Shown: positions 43,170-53,289 of the stretch, in pieces | How positions within the stretch are numbered: position 1 is the first letter of the stretch | How the letters are laid out: every line of letters starts with the position of its first letter | Source of the DNA: Aedes albopictus | Lineage: Eukaryota > Arthropoda > Insecta > Diptera > Culicidae | Direction of reading: 5' to 3' | Assembly (NCBI RefSeq): GCF_035046485.1 | Contig: NC_085136.1 | Location: forward strand, 321,622,175 to 321,686,174 | Length of the DNA stretch: 64,000 nt | Position numbers and translations under genes: made by a program | The notes under the pieces: generated by a model | The model's input: only the letters and a program-made list of their open reading frames with translations | Told to the model about the DNA's origin: nothing | The model's database searches: none

Positions 43170-44700
43170 TCAAGCTATGCGATTACCCGCCATCGCCTTT
43201 ACCAGTAGCCAGATCATATTTCTGTCCACTTCCTTGATTTCCTTGTTGAGGCTGCGCCGCCATGAGCCTCTGGGTCTGCCTCTGCTGCGATGTCCTGCTG
43301 GGTTCCAATCTAACGCTTGTTTGCAGATTTCGTTCCCGCCCCTGCGTAGAATGTGGCCGACCCATCTCCACTTTCGCTCCCGAATTCTTGTCACTATCGG
43401 CTTTTGAAAACATCGACGATGGAGCTCCACGTTGGAGATCCAATTGTGAGACCAACATGCATGAATTATATATATATACTGCAGGCATCTATTGATGAAG
43501 ACCTGCACTGCCCCCACTCGCATAACAGTCCCATTTGCAAAAAGTAGGAATTGAGAAAACGGCATTTGAAGTTTGAAAACTTGTTTCCATATAAAACTTT
43601 GAAAAATCGCCTAAATTTGAAAAATATTTCGATCATCTCGAAACTTTCACAGATTGCTTTGCACATGAATATATAACTGTAAAAAATATTACAATCATTA
43701 CAAAGTTGTTCAGTTTTATGTTACGTAACACAAAAATCCACGATGGGACTGTTATGCGGGTACTTTTGATATGGGACGCTCATAACTTGTTTTTTTTTCA
43801 CACATTGACATAAAAATTCGTAATTTTTATTACCTATTGTTTTTGGAAGTACATCAAAAATGATGACTATTCATAACGTTAACCCAAAAGTGATGAAAAG
43901 TCAAATGGGACTGTTATGCGAGTGGGGGCAGTGCAGCCGTTGAGTGTTCTTCTCTGATACACACCAGCTTTCACTGGCGAGTAGCACAGATTTCACGTAT
44001 GAGTTGAAAATTTGGATTTTGGTGCGTTGACTAATCTGATTGTTTTCCATACATTCCATTGACTCGCAAAAGCAGATTCCGCCTTCTTCATCAGTGTACC
44101 TCCGTCGATCTTGCAGCCACCATCGGTCGCCTTTTGGCTCCAAGATATTGGAAGCTTTCAACATTCTCCACTCATCGAGCTTACACTGCATATCAGAGTG
44201 CCGTTAACCTAGGAGAGCAACCTCATCAGCCAGTTCGATGTCATTTAGGTGCTCCATGGTAATGGGCTGCCACAGCAACTCACGATTTGGTTCACGATCA
44301 ATCGCACCTATCATTCGATTACGATGAGGAGCAGTAGCGGTTATTGCATACATTCTTGCCCTACTCCAGCAACGACCCGGATGGAATCGGACAAGATGCC
44401 GTTGGGGTTTGAGGGTTAAGCCCCTCCCATTGCTGATGTTCCATGTACTAGGCGCCTCTCCGCCTTTTGCCGAAATTAGGAAAAAAAACCCTCCCTTGTC
44501 GCCCTTCCTGTGCATGGGTCTGATGAGGCCAATGATTTTCTTAGGAACACTTTTACGCACGAGGGCTCCCCACACATTTTCGTGATTGAGCCGGTCGAAA
44601 CCTTTTTCGAATCACGGTTGCTGCTGCCGGATAGTTGCGTCATTCTTCTCCTGAACCCGGTCGAGGATCTTTGCAGGTCACTTTGAGAACGATGCACAAC
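43170..44700 (-). pseudogene. RTE-type non-LTR retrotransposon relic, RT domain to C-terminus
   Basis: On the minus strand, in order: FEKGFDRLNHENVWGALVRK and KSVPKKIIGLI (RT motif A region, D-F-x-K-A-F-D in the family), a break, MIGAIDREPNRELLWQPIT and DIELADEVALL (motif C, where the second catalytic Asp of A-D-D is Glu), a further break, RTKIQIFNSYVKSVLL, then after the MITE VFINRC and the C-terminal KWRWVGHILRR plus ALDWNPAGHRSRGRPRGSWR. These C-terminal blocks are characteristic of RTE-clade elements in insects. Stops, frameshifts, a deletion in the fingers/palm and a 424-bp MITE make it dead. The 131-codon frame at 43170-43565 is its C-terminal piece. Confidence 0.8.
43508..43931. mobile_element. 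424-bp MITE with TGCA target duplication
   Basis: The termini CTGCCCCCACTCGCATAACA and the exact complement define inverted repeats of about 30 bp. TGCA flanks both sides (43504-43507 and 43932-43935). Removing the element and one TGCA rejoins the RTE reading frame without gap, which confirms the ends. An inner GATGGGACTGTTATGCGGGT near 43744 repeats part of the terminus. No transposase frame. Confidence 0.85.
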
Positions 44701-44870
44701 CAATCATCGCATACCGTCAGGTCACCCTTTTTGGGCATTCTCAGCATTCATCTTTGTCCCACTAAGGTGACGTGAGACATCATAGAGAAGACGAAAGAAG
44801 AACAATGCGAAAATCAAAATGTAAATAGTGCGAGACAATATTCCGGCCGTTTGTGTTGCGAACGAACTGT

Positions 44871-45080
44871 GGCTTCGTGGTCGTGTGGCTAATATCACCA
44901 AGCATTTAGTCGCATCGTGCTGAGGAGCGTGGGTTCGATTCCCACCGTAGCAGCCTGGAAAAGTTTTCAGCTGTTTCACTGGGCGTTGCATGCTAGTCCG
45001 TTGGCTAGTATCGTGCTTCCTTCAAAGAGCGAAAAGCTCACTGGAAGTTTTAAACTTTTCCGTGTTTTTTTTTTTTTTTA
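44871..45080 (+). mobile_element. tRNA-derived SINE, family C
   Basis: GGCTTCGTGGTCGTGTGGCT (A-box region), GGGTTCGATTCCCACC (B box), GGGCGTTGCATGCTAGTCCG and CTTCCTTCAAAGAGCGAAAA, then a T-rich end (16 or so T near 45064-45079). It lies next to the 5' side of the RTE relic. Frames over it (44722-44991, 44990-45202) are not genes. Confidence 0.8.
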
Positions 45081-45249
45081 ACCCGGAAGCGATCTTTGTC
45101 ATAACATGCTACCTAACGAAAAAACAAAGCGTTGTTACTGTGTCTTCTTTGTTGCTTATTTTCCAATTGCGATGCCGTAGGTATGCTGCGCACACAGGCT
45201 GAAACTTAATATGTATCAAAAGTAATGTAATTTCGCGGTTAAATCCTGT

Positions 45250-46137
45250 TACGAGACGAGGTTGGGAGGAGTTTTCATCAAACAATGATCAAGCACCATG
45301 GAGGTCATCAAACCCTGAGGTTCGTTAATCAGTCATCCCCAGAAGGCCAACGTGGCGACCTCCAATACTATGGTTTATACTTCGACTAGCAGTTATTCGT
45401 CTCAAGCATTGTTAGCAATTCAATGGTGGTTGTGATCAGCACTTCTTAAGTCTGGATCGGAGAATAACTTCCTTACCGAACAAATGAGCCAACGTTTGAA
45501 GGTAATCAAGAATTTCGTTGACATTTCCGTCCTAGGAATCGGATAATCAGCAACTAAGGTAAAGCAGCGAGAGTTGTAATTCGATCGAGAGTTCTAGGCT
45601 ACTCTCGAGAACATAGCTTTCTTCGTAAAGTGACCGCAAATCTACCCACTACTTCGATCGATTCCACAGGCTAGAAATTACTTGATGGAATCGAGCTTTC
45701 AGACCCGACATTCTTCATATCAAGGATCGTCGGCTTGGTGCTAAGCATTGAGACGTTCTTTGAGTTTTTCGAGACGGTACATAACAGTTCTCGTTGGGAA
45801 ATCAACTGCCAGTCATGACTGAATCAGTTTTCGGGCAGCTCGTTTGCGGGGGTACTTTGCTATCAGGGCAATAGTCGATAGCATAGTTGGTTCAGCTACG
45901 AAGGATTTATATGAGATGTTGGCTCGATTTTGGTCCATTGAGTAAATCGAGTCATCAGCGTCATATTCACCAGGGCAGATCCACTGCGAACAATTTTTTC
46001 AAGCACAGTTCTAGGAGACCCAAGTGGACGATATACTGCATTCCTTAAAAAAATGACGACTTTAAGGCATTGGGCGATTCACGGGACATCACCTATCGAC
46101 GTCTCCGTTTGAGACGCTTTTTGCAAGACGTCTACGA
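45250..46137 (+). pseudogene. BEL/Pao retrotransposon relic, protease to early RT region
   Basis: Interrupted plus-strand translation contains LTEQMSQRLKVIKNFVDISV followed by LGIG and SATKVKQRE, matching the region after the aspartic protease of BEL/Pao polyproteins (family: L-x-x-x-L-x-L-x-x-x-x-x-x-x-I-x-G-I-G-x-x-x-x-x-x). Later LYEMLARFWSIE and CEQFFQAQF match the L-x-x-F-W-x-x-E and C-x-x-x-F-x-x-x-V block before the RT. Many stops and frameshifts are present, and a 55-bp SINE-tail insertion ends it. LTRs were not seen. Confidence 0.6.
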
Positions 46138-46138
46138 G

Positions 46139-46193
46139 ATTCAGGGATGAACCAGCCTAGAGCTGAAAATCTCTTTAATAAAGACAAAAAAAA
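46139..46193 (+). mobile_element. 55-bp SINE-tail insertion with 13-bp duplication
   Basis: AGACGTCTACGAG is exact on both sides (46126-46138 and 46194-46206). The insert reads GATGAACCAGCCTAGAGCTG, then AAAATCTCTTTAATAAAGAC and poly-A, the 3' end of family E as at 24336-24515. Confidence 0.85.
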
Positions 46194-46299
46194 AGACGTC
46201 TACGAGGATATCACTGAATTTTACGCCGCAGTGCTATCATGATAAAATCAGAGCTAGTTACTCAAGGTTTCCAAATTACAGCACCCCTATACTGTCGCA

Positions 46300-46670
46300 A
46301 AAAGGACACTCTTGCTGGAATTCCTTTTATGAGTTTAGCAAGAATTCTCCTTACAATTTATAGAAAATTCTACAGAATAACCTCCAGGGACACCTCCATA
46401 AATTCCTTTGAGAATTTAGCTAAAAATTCCTCTTAGTATCACTTCAGAATGCATTCCTGTCGGAGGATTTCTTTCAATATTTCGCCAGGGTTCCCTTCAG
46501 AGATTCTTTCAGAGATTTCCCCAGGAAACTTTTTTTTGGGACTTCTTCATCAGGAGATTCGCAGGAAATTTTCCAACAGATTCATCTTGAAACTAGTCCA
46601 TCGATTTCCTTAGCAATTCCTTCTTAAAGTCCTCCTGGGATTCCTTAAGGAATTAAAAATGGATTTTCTT
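46300..46670. repeat. decayed GGAATTCC-type satellite
   Basis: GGAATTCCTTTTA/GAATTCTCC-like degenerate periods, no gene. Confidence 0.6.
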
Positions 46671-46680
46671 CAATTAGTGT

Positions 46681-47320
46681 GGCTTTGTGGCCGTGCGGCT
46701 AGTGTCACCAAGCATTTAGTCGCATCGTGCTGAGGAGCGTGGGTTCGATTCCCATCGCCAGGGTTGAAAAAGTCACATTCAATTGAATGAAATTGTGCTG
46801 AACTGAATGCATCAGGCATTCATTTTCAGCTCCGCTGTGAGATACCTGAAAGTGAACACAGAAAAACTCAACTACTTTGTGGACGTAATGACTCCACCAT
46901 CATCAACACACGCTCCTCACTGATGGATGCTTCATGTCAAGAACGGCCGCATGAATGCGACTGGCCCATAAGCAAGCGTGGTGAATTTTCTCTTTTGAGT
47001 GCCAATGACAGGGAAAATGTTGTTGTTGAATCTCGCCGTCGCCACGATGTGAGCGAGGAGAGAATTTTTATTCTCTTCCCACCCGCCTCCGTGAAGGAAA
47101 GAGGCTTCAACGTCAGAAGCGGTGTGGTGAAAAGACAAAAACAAAAACTCACGTTCGTTGCATGCTTTCATTTTTTTGCAACCCTGCCCATCGCAGCTGT
47201 CAGGAAAAGTTTTCGGCTGTGCCACAGGGCGTTGCATGCTAGTCCGTTGTCTAGTGTCGTGCTTCCTTCAAAGAGCGAATAGCTCACTGGAAGCATTAAA
47301 CGTGTCCGTGTCTTTTAAGT
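46681..47320 (+). mobile_element. tRNA-derived SINE, family C, split by a MITE
   Basis: Left part 46681-46758 (GGCTTTGTGGCCGTGCGGCT through GGTTCGATTCCCATCGC) and right part 47187-47320 (CCCATCGCAGCTGTCAGGAA through CGTGTCCGTGTC) join into one SINE of the 44871 type when the MITE and one 8-bp copy are taken out. Confidence 0.85.
46759..47186. mobile_element. 428-bp hAT-type MITE with 8-bp target duplication
   Basis: CCCATCGC is exact on both sides (46751-46758 and 47187-47194). The termini CAGGGTTG(C)AAAAA are inverted. An 8-bp duplication with CAGGG-type ends is characteristic of hAT elements. Frames at 46923-47282 and 46932-47237 lie within it and the SINE and are not genes. Confidence 0.85.
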
Positions 47321-47399
47321 GTCCCCTCTTCCATCCATCTCTTGCTCATATTTGTTTATGAGAATGAATAAGAAAAAAATATGCTTATGCTCTTGAATT

Positions 47400-47760
47400 T
47401 CTTAAACGTTTCTAAAGGAATTCCTCCAGAAATATAGTCAGATTTCTTTCCAGGAATTTTTCTTTGGAATTCCCCCGATTTTTTTTTCTAGAAATTTTAC
47501 CAGGGGTCTCCCCAGGAATTCCTGCATTTTTTTTCAAGAGATGCAATTCCAGGAGTTTTTTTTTCACAAAGATTCGGAGATTTTTTTCAGAAATTCTTCT
47601 AAGTTTTTTACATTATTTAGAAATTCTTCCAGAAACTTTTCAGAAATTATTGCTGGATTTTCTTCAGAGGTTCCTTCAAGTATTACTCTTCTTAGGTATT
47701 CAGGGATTTTCTAGGGCATTAATTTGAAAATTTCTCTAGAAATTCTCAGGAGTTTCTTAT
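47400..47760. repeat. decayed GGAATTCC-type satellite
   Basis: GGAATTCCTCCAGAA/CCAGGAATTTTTC-type degenerate periods; the 87-codon frame at 47464-47727 is repeat translation. Confidence 0.6.
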
Positions 47761-47773
47761 TGTTATTGTCAAT

Positions 47774-48169
47774 GTTGCGACCATTCATTTACAAAGATTT
47801 ACATTCATTTGCTATTATCTCAGTTCAGAAGCATGCTATCGAAAAACAATGTATGGATGAATTTAACCTTGTAATTTTATCTGAAAGTTTGCCGAATAAC
47901 ATTGGGGTCGCAAACGTATACCAAAGTCGTGAGCGAGCTGTGAAGGCAACTCTCCACGCGGTGAATGTAAATTACATTCACGCTGTGGAAAGTTGCCTTC
48001 ACAGCTCGCTCACGGCTTTGGTATGCGTGTGCGACCCCAATGTTATTCGGCAAACTTTCAGATAAAACTACAAGGTTAAATTCATCCACACATTGTTTTT
48101 TGATAGCATGCTTCTGAACTGAGATAATAGCAAATGAATGTAAATCTTTGCAAATGAATGGTCACAACC
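47774..48169. mobile_element. foldback element, family A, copy 2
   Basis: A nearly perfect 396-bp palindrome centred on base 47971. Arms share GACCATTCATTTACAAAGAT, GCATGCTATCGAAAAACAAT, AAGTTTGCCGAATAACATTG, GCGAGCTGTGAAGGCAACT and GAATGTAA. The two nearly identical protein frames on opposite strands (47724-48065 and 47877-48089) are mirror copies of the arms. The outer arm matches 1905-2615. Confidence 0.9.
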
Positions 48170-48239
48170 TTGGTTATTGTTTATTTCAACTTAAAATTTT
48201 GAAAGAGGGAAAAACCCATTTGAGTTATTTCGACCTCAG

Positions 48240-50440
48240 AAATTGCTACTGAAGGTTTCTGTCAGCATTGGTTTGGATTTATTCAAGGATTGTTCAGAAT
48301 ACTTTTTCCAAAGATTCTCAACTATTCTTGTAGAAATTACCCCAGAAGCTATTTCTTAGTATTTTTTGAGCAATTTTTATTTTTTTATTCTATAAATACC
48401 TTAAGTGGAGTTTCCAATTTTTCTAGGTAATATTTCGAAGATTCCATGCGATATCTGGAACAACTTCTGAAAAATCCCAGGAGGAATGTCTGAACAAATT
48501 CTGCAGCAACTTTAAATGACATCCCAGAAGAAATTTCTAAAAGCAATCCATGTGGGAAGTTCTACCGAAATCGTTGAAGAAATTTCTCAAGGAATTGTTG
48601 GAGAAACCCTCGCAAAATTTCCGCAGCAATTCCTGTAGGCTATATGAAGAAATTTTTGATGCAAATTCTGATAAACTTCATGGAAGAACCTTTCAAAAAA
48701 CCACTTGCTGAAATTCCTGCAGAAGTCCATACAATTTTGGAAAAATCTTTTGAGATGAAATATCTTCTCAAGGGAATTTCAGAAAGAATCCCAGCAGGAA
48801 CTTCTGAAATAAACCTTGAGAGAATGGCTGTTGCAATACGACTGTATGGTTGACTCTCTTGATTAACGGCTACGCAGTCTTAAGATTTAAAAAAACGAGT
48901 TGTTATAAAACCTCAGTCGGTGATTATAAAACTCAGTGGGCAAATAATTACTATCGTTTTTTGTTTTGTATAACTGAAACTGTTCCTTCTTGTGTAGTTT
49001 TTGGTACATGACTTCAAAATCACTTTTAGTTCGATGGTTTGTTTTGGCAATGGCCGTAATCAAGAGAGCCTTTAGAGAATTTCTGAAGAAATGAATCGCT
49101 GAGATATTTCTTAAAGAATCAAAGGAGAAATTGTTCAAGCTATCCTCAGAGGAAATACATGATACATTCCTGGTTTAATACATGGAATATCAGGAGGGAA
49201 TTCTGGATGAATCTATGTACGATCTCCTGCAGGAATTTCTCCAAAGAATCCCTGAATAAATTTAAATCAATTCATGTGAGAATTTTCAATGAAATGCCTA
49301 GTGAAACTCCTAGTGAACAAATCTCTGGTGGACTGAAGAAATACCAAAACGAGTTTCTGGAGCGATTTCTGAGGAAATTCTAAAGAAGACACTGTAACAA
49401 TTTATTAAAGAATCTTCGAAAAAAATTCTAAAGAAATCCCTGTGACAATTCTGAAGAAATACCTAGATAAATTTCGATGAATTTCTTGAACGAATCCTCA
49501 AAAAAATTTCTAAAATATTTCCTTCTGGAGTTTCAGAAAGAACTCATACAAAACTACCCAAAAAGTATTGGAGAAATTTTTGGAGAAAATTATATGGGAA
49601 AGAATTCATGAAAAAAAAATAGACAGAGCAGATTCTGCAACAAACCTTGATAGATTTTTTATAAAAAGATACTGCACCGTCTTAAACCAGATGTTGTACA
49701 GACTGAACAAGCACTAACATATGACAACGGACAACACACATAACACCCAGTGGCCCAGTGGAGAATTTTCCGTTTGACGAAATGTTTTCCCTGACTGGAG
49801 CTTACGAAACGCCTAGATGACTGCCGCCCCTAGCCGCACGGCCACGGAGCCCATTTAAGGACCGAATTTCTGAAGGAATTCTTGAATACATTTTGGAAAA
49901 AAATCCATAGAAGACTCCCTTGGACAAATTAATGGAGAAATCTCATAAGGAATGTTTGAAAGAATCTCCCGGAAAATTTCATTAAAAAAAACTTTTTTAA
50001 AAAACCCTAAAAGATTGTCTGAAGCAAATTTTGGAAGAATGTTTGAAGCAGTCTGTAAAAGACTTTTTGGAGAAATTCTTGAAGAAATTTCTGCAAGAAC
50101 CTTAGATTTTCTTAAAGAATAGCTTGAAGCATTTCTAAAGGAATCCGAGTTTGGTTTCCGGAAAGAATTTTCATATGGAAAAATTTTAAAGGGAACTAAT
50201 GGAAGCTTTTCCGGAGGAGCTTTTGGAGAAATTTTTGGAGGAACCTCTAACAAACATTCCAAAGCAAATTCTTGAGAAAATTCTGCAGCAATCCATGAAC
50301 GATATTTTAAAGGACTTCCAAAAGAAATCCGCGGAAAACTTCCTGAAAGGAATTCCCGAAGAAGTTTCTAATTGAATCCATGGAGCTATATCGAAAGGAA
50401 TCCAGGAAGATTTTATAAAAAAGTACATAGTATAATTTCA
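48240..50440. repeat. decayed GGAATTCC-type satellite, 2.2 kb
   Basis: GAAGAAATTTCT/GGAATTNCTGAA-type degenerate periods on both strands, with a SINE at 49660-49852. Frames at 48644-48853, 49159-49383 and 49855-50428 are repeat translation. A short unrelated stretch at 48850-49080 has no recognised content. Confidence 0.65.
49660..49852 (-). mobile_element. tRNA-derived SINE, family D
   Basis: On the minus strand GGGCTCCGTGGCCGTGCGGC, GTTCAGTCTGTACAACATC and TTTAAGACGGTGCAGTATC match 17659-17816. It is inserted in satellite relic. Confidence 0.75.
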
Positions 50441-50587
50441 GGTGTAATCTCCAGAACACTTTAGAGAAACTTCGACGAGTTTCAGAAGACATCCATTGTA
50501 GTGTCTTCCTACGGGAGGGTAGCGTTCTAGTTGTTACCGACTTGTCTAGGCACGTAACGTTATAGACGTAATAGGCTTTCATTTGTA

Positions 50588-50725
50588 TCCCAAGTAACAT
50601 TTTGATGGTCAAATAGTCTTAAAGAGGTTTTCAGAACCGCCATAAAACCAAATACCTTTTATTTTGGTTTTACGATGGTTCTAAGAACCTCTTCTAGCCT
50701 ATTTGACTAAAAATGTTACTTGGGA
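50588..50725. mobile_element. 138-bp TA-flanked MITE, family G
   Basis: Ends TCCCAAGTAACATTTT(G) and the complement AAAATGTTACTTGGGA, flanked by TA (50586-50587 and 50726-50727). The arms continue with GTCAAATAG and AAGAGGTT(TTC)AGAACC, so the whole is close to a palindrome. It could fold to a miRNA-like hairpin if transcribed, which is speculative. Confidence 0.85.
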
Positions 50726-50989
50726 TACATACTTTTAAACAAAATTGGGGAGAAATTATTGAATATATTTCTAAAGAAATCCCAAATGTTATTTGAGAAT
50801 TACCACCGCGTTCTATCGTATGCTGGACCTCCATTGCTGCTTGGCACTTTTCGTTCAAGGTTTTGGCCTTTGGGAGGAAGCAGTACAACACGTCATGTTG
50901 TTAATCTTTGTAACCCTGTAAAGCAATTCGTGGAAGAATTACCTTCCTGAAGAGTTACTGTATTTCGCCCATTTTCAAGGACTAGGTAA

Positions 50990-51690
50990 ACTAGTGTGAA
51001 CTACTTTGGGCCAGTTCTCGCCCGACTAGGGCCACGATGTATTGCTGTCAAGAACTACGTTGCTGTATTCATTTGTATGGCAACTAAGGCGGTGCATCTC
51101 GAACTCGTCTCGGATTTGTCTACTGAATTTGTCTGATTTCTGCAGGCACTGCGACGTTTCATAGGCAGAAGGGGGAGTTGTACCGATATGTTCAGCGATA
51201 ACGGGGTCTATTTTGTCGGCGCTCAAAACAGGTTGAAGGAACTTTTCACATCACTAAATGATCAACAGCACCAGGAAGCAGTTTCCAAATTTTGATCTAA
51301 TGAAGGTATCCGGTGGTATTCTAGTCCATCTAGTGCTTCACATTTCGGTGGACAATGGGTGACGCCGTAAGATAAGCCTTGTACCATCTTTTAAAGGTCG
51401 TTGGAGAGGAAGAATTTCCATGTTGGAATTCCCGACCAATTACACCGCTATCCAAGTGACGTGGAATCACTTACACCTGGACATTTCCTGATAGGGTCAT
51501 CCCTTCAAGACAACCATGAGCCAGACTGGACTGAAATAAGTACTAACACACAGTCTAAATCTTTTCCAGCCGCAGCAAAAACAACTCCAAGGATTTTGGA
51601 AACGATTGCGTAGGGAATACCTGTGCCAACTTCAAGAACGTACAAAACGGTTGGGCCAAAGACAGCTATCAAGGTTGATCATGAATAAAT
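50990..51690 (+). pseudogene. BEL/Pao retrotransposon relic, integrase to LTPGHF region
   Basis: Plus-strand pieces [57 protein letters not shown] and, after a break, SLTPGHFLIGSSL and EPDWTEIST follow the order of a BEL/Pao integrase core and the segment after it. In the family the D-N-G-T-N-F-V-G-A motif holds a catalytic Asp, and here T-N is changed to V-Y. A TGA interrupts the early core, frames shift, and the GPH-to-W segment is incomplete. The ORF at 51401-51613 is one piece. Downstream (51690-52140) may contain more decayed polyprotein, but I could not match it. Confidence 0.8.
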
Positions 51691-53280
51691 GTTTCGTGTA
51701 ACAATGATGTTTCGATGAACGCAACGGATTTTAATTAAAGACACCGACATAGTTTTAGAAGAACCATCAATCCAACTCCAACGGTTACACTACAGCCAGT
51801 CGGTAGATCCACTGGAATTTGTCGGTGCTCGTCGAGAAAGCCGTTCCACAACAACAGCACTCGCTGTTGGTATGCCGAAATCAAAATGCGAATCAGACCC
51901 AACATATGGTCGGTCGAGCCGGATGAGGAAACTCCGGATAAAGGCTTAGACCTACGCCTCGCTTGTGATTAACGAAGCCACGCGCTGCTAGAAACCGCCA
52001 TGTATTGAAGAATGCATAGTTATTCAAGGGCGAACAGATTCCCATCCTCGCCGTTGTGCCACTCGTCAATACACCATTCAATTCCAACAAAAACTGCGAA
52101 AATTTGGTCTACGATTGGCTGAAAGACAACGTTTCGGGTGAACGAAACCTCATTAGTCAGAAGGACTTTACCACCGAAAACAACATGAAATGAGCTCACC
52201 AGTTTTAAATATTTTCAGTGTTTTTGAGCTCACGATGAACAATTTCCATCTAGTTTGTTGAGTAGCCACAAAGCAACAAGGCACAAGCAAAAAATATCAT
52301 ATAAGTTACCGATTTCACAACTGGCATCCCTGTTCGCGAACGCCAAACTGCGGAAAAAGCTCTCTTTCCTTATCAATGGCCATTTGTCGGTTTTTTTGTT
52401 TTATTTTCCTTTTCTGACCTTGGCAGTTAAAACAGCAACGCGAAGTCGTCATTAAAATGAGCAACTCGCGCTCCATTATTGAACTTCAACCCCAGCTTGC
52501 TTGCCTCGGAACCACAACTCAATGGAAAAAAAACAAGATGAATAATTTATGGGAGAGATTCTTGGGATTGTTTGGAAAAACACCAGTGTTAAGAGATTCG
52601 TCACCGTTTGAGATTTCGTTTTGCTCACAGCAACTTTTTTTCGATTTGAAACGTTTCCAATTTGATCTACAACTTACAAGATGATTTGTGCAGAAGTGAT
52701 GATTTTCATCGAGTTGTGATTTGAACAGCACCAATTTGTTAGACTTCAAGATGGATAACTTTCAAAAGTATGTGTCAGAAAATTATATTACGTTCTCAGA
52801 ATTTTTTTTATTTCAATACTATACACCCTCGCAGGACCATTCATTCTAATGACCCGTGCCATTCATTAAACAGAGCCTCATTACAGCCTCAAGGATTTGC
52901 GTTTAAATCGGTGAAATTATTCACCACGTCGTGTACAGAGACTTGGTCAAGTGATTTTGAATTTCGCTCTTCATGCTTTTCCCTCTTGGGGATCGTCGTC
53001 GTTGCGTCGCACTGACTGTTGGGTTGTTGTTTTGAAAGCGAAATGAAGTGTTTCTTTTGACTTTTTTCTGTTTTTTTCGACGGATTGGCCGGAGGATGGT
53101 TCTCGTCTCGTGTGTCGAGAACTGTGAACTGAACTGTCAAGAAAGCAATTTTACTTTTTGACTTTTGGTTGGCTGTAATATGACGGAAGACACATCTTAA
53201 AAAGTTTATTAAATCTATGTTGGTTCAAAAATCTGAAATATAAATAAATAATAACTACAAAATCCTTATGGAACCTCCCA
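51691..53280. other. low-copy DNA, no gene recognised
   Basis: Several 60-80 codon frames on both strands (51893-53140) overlap and match nothing I know. TCGTCGTCGTTGCG near 52990 and the purine/pyrimidine bias at 53040-53100 are the only compositional marks. Confidence 0.35.
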
Positions 53281-53289
53281 AGGAATCCC

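Noticed and set aside
47724..48089. Two almost identical proteins on opposite strands
   Set aside because: They mirror the two arms of the family A palindrome; the similarity is caused by the inverted repeat, not by gene duplication.
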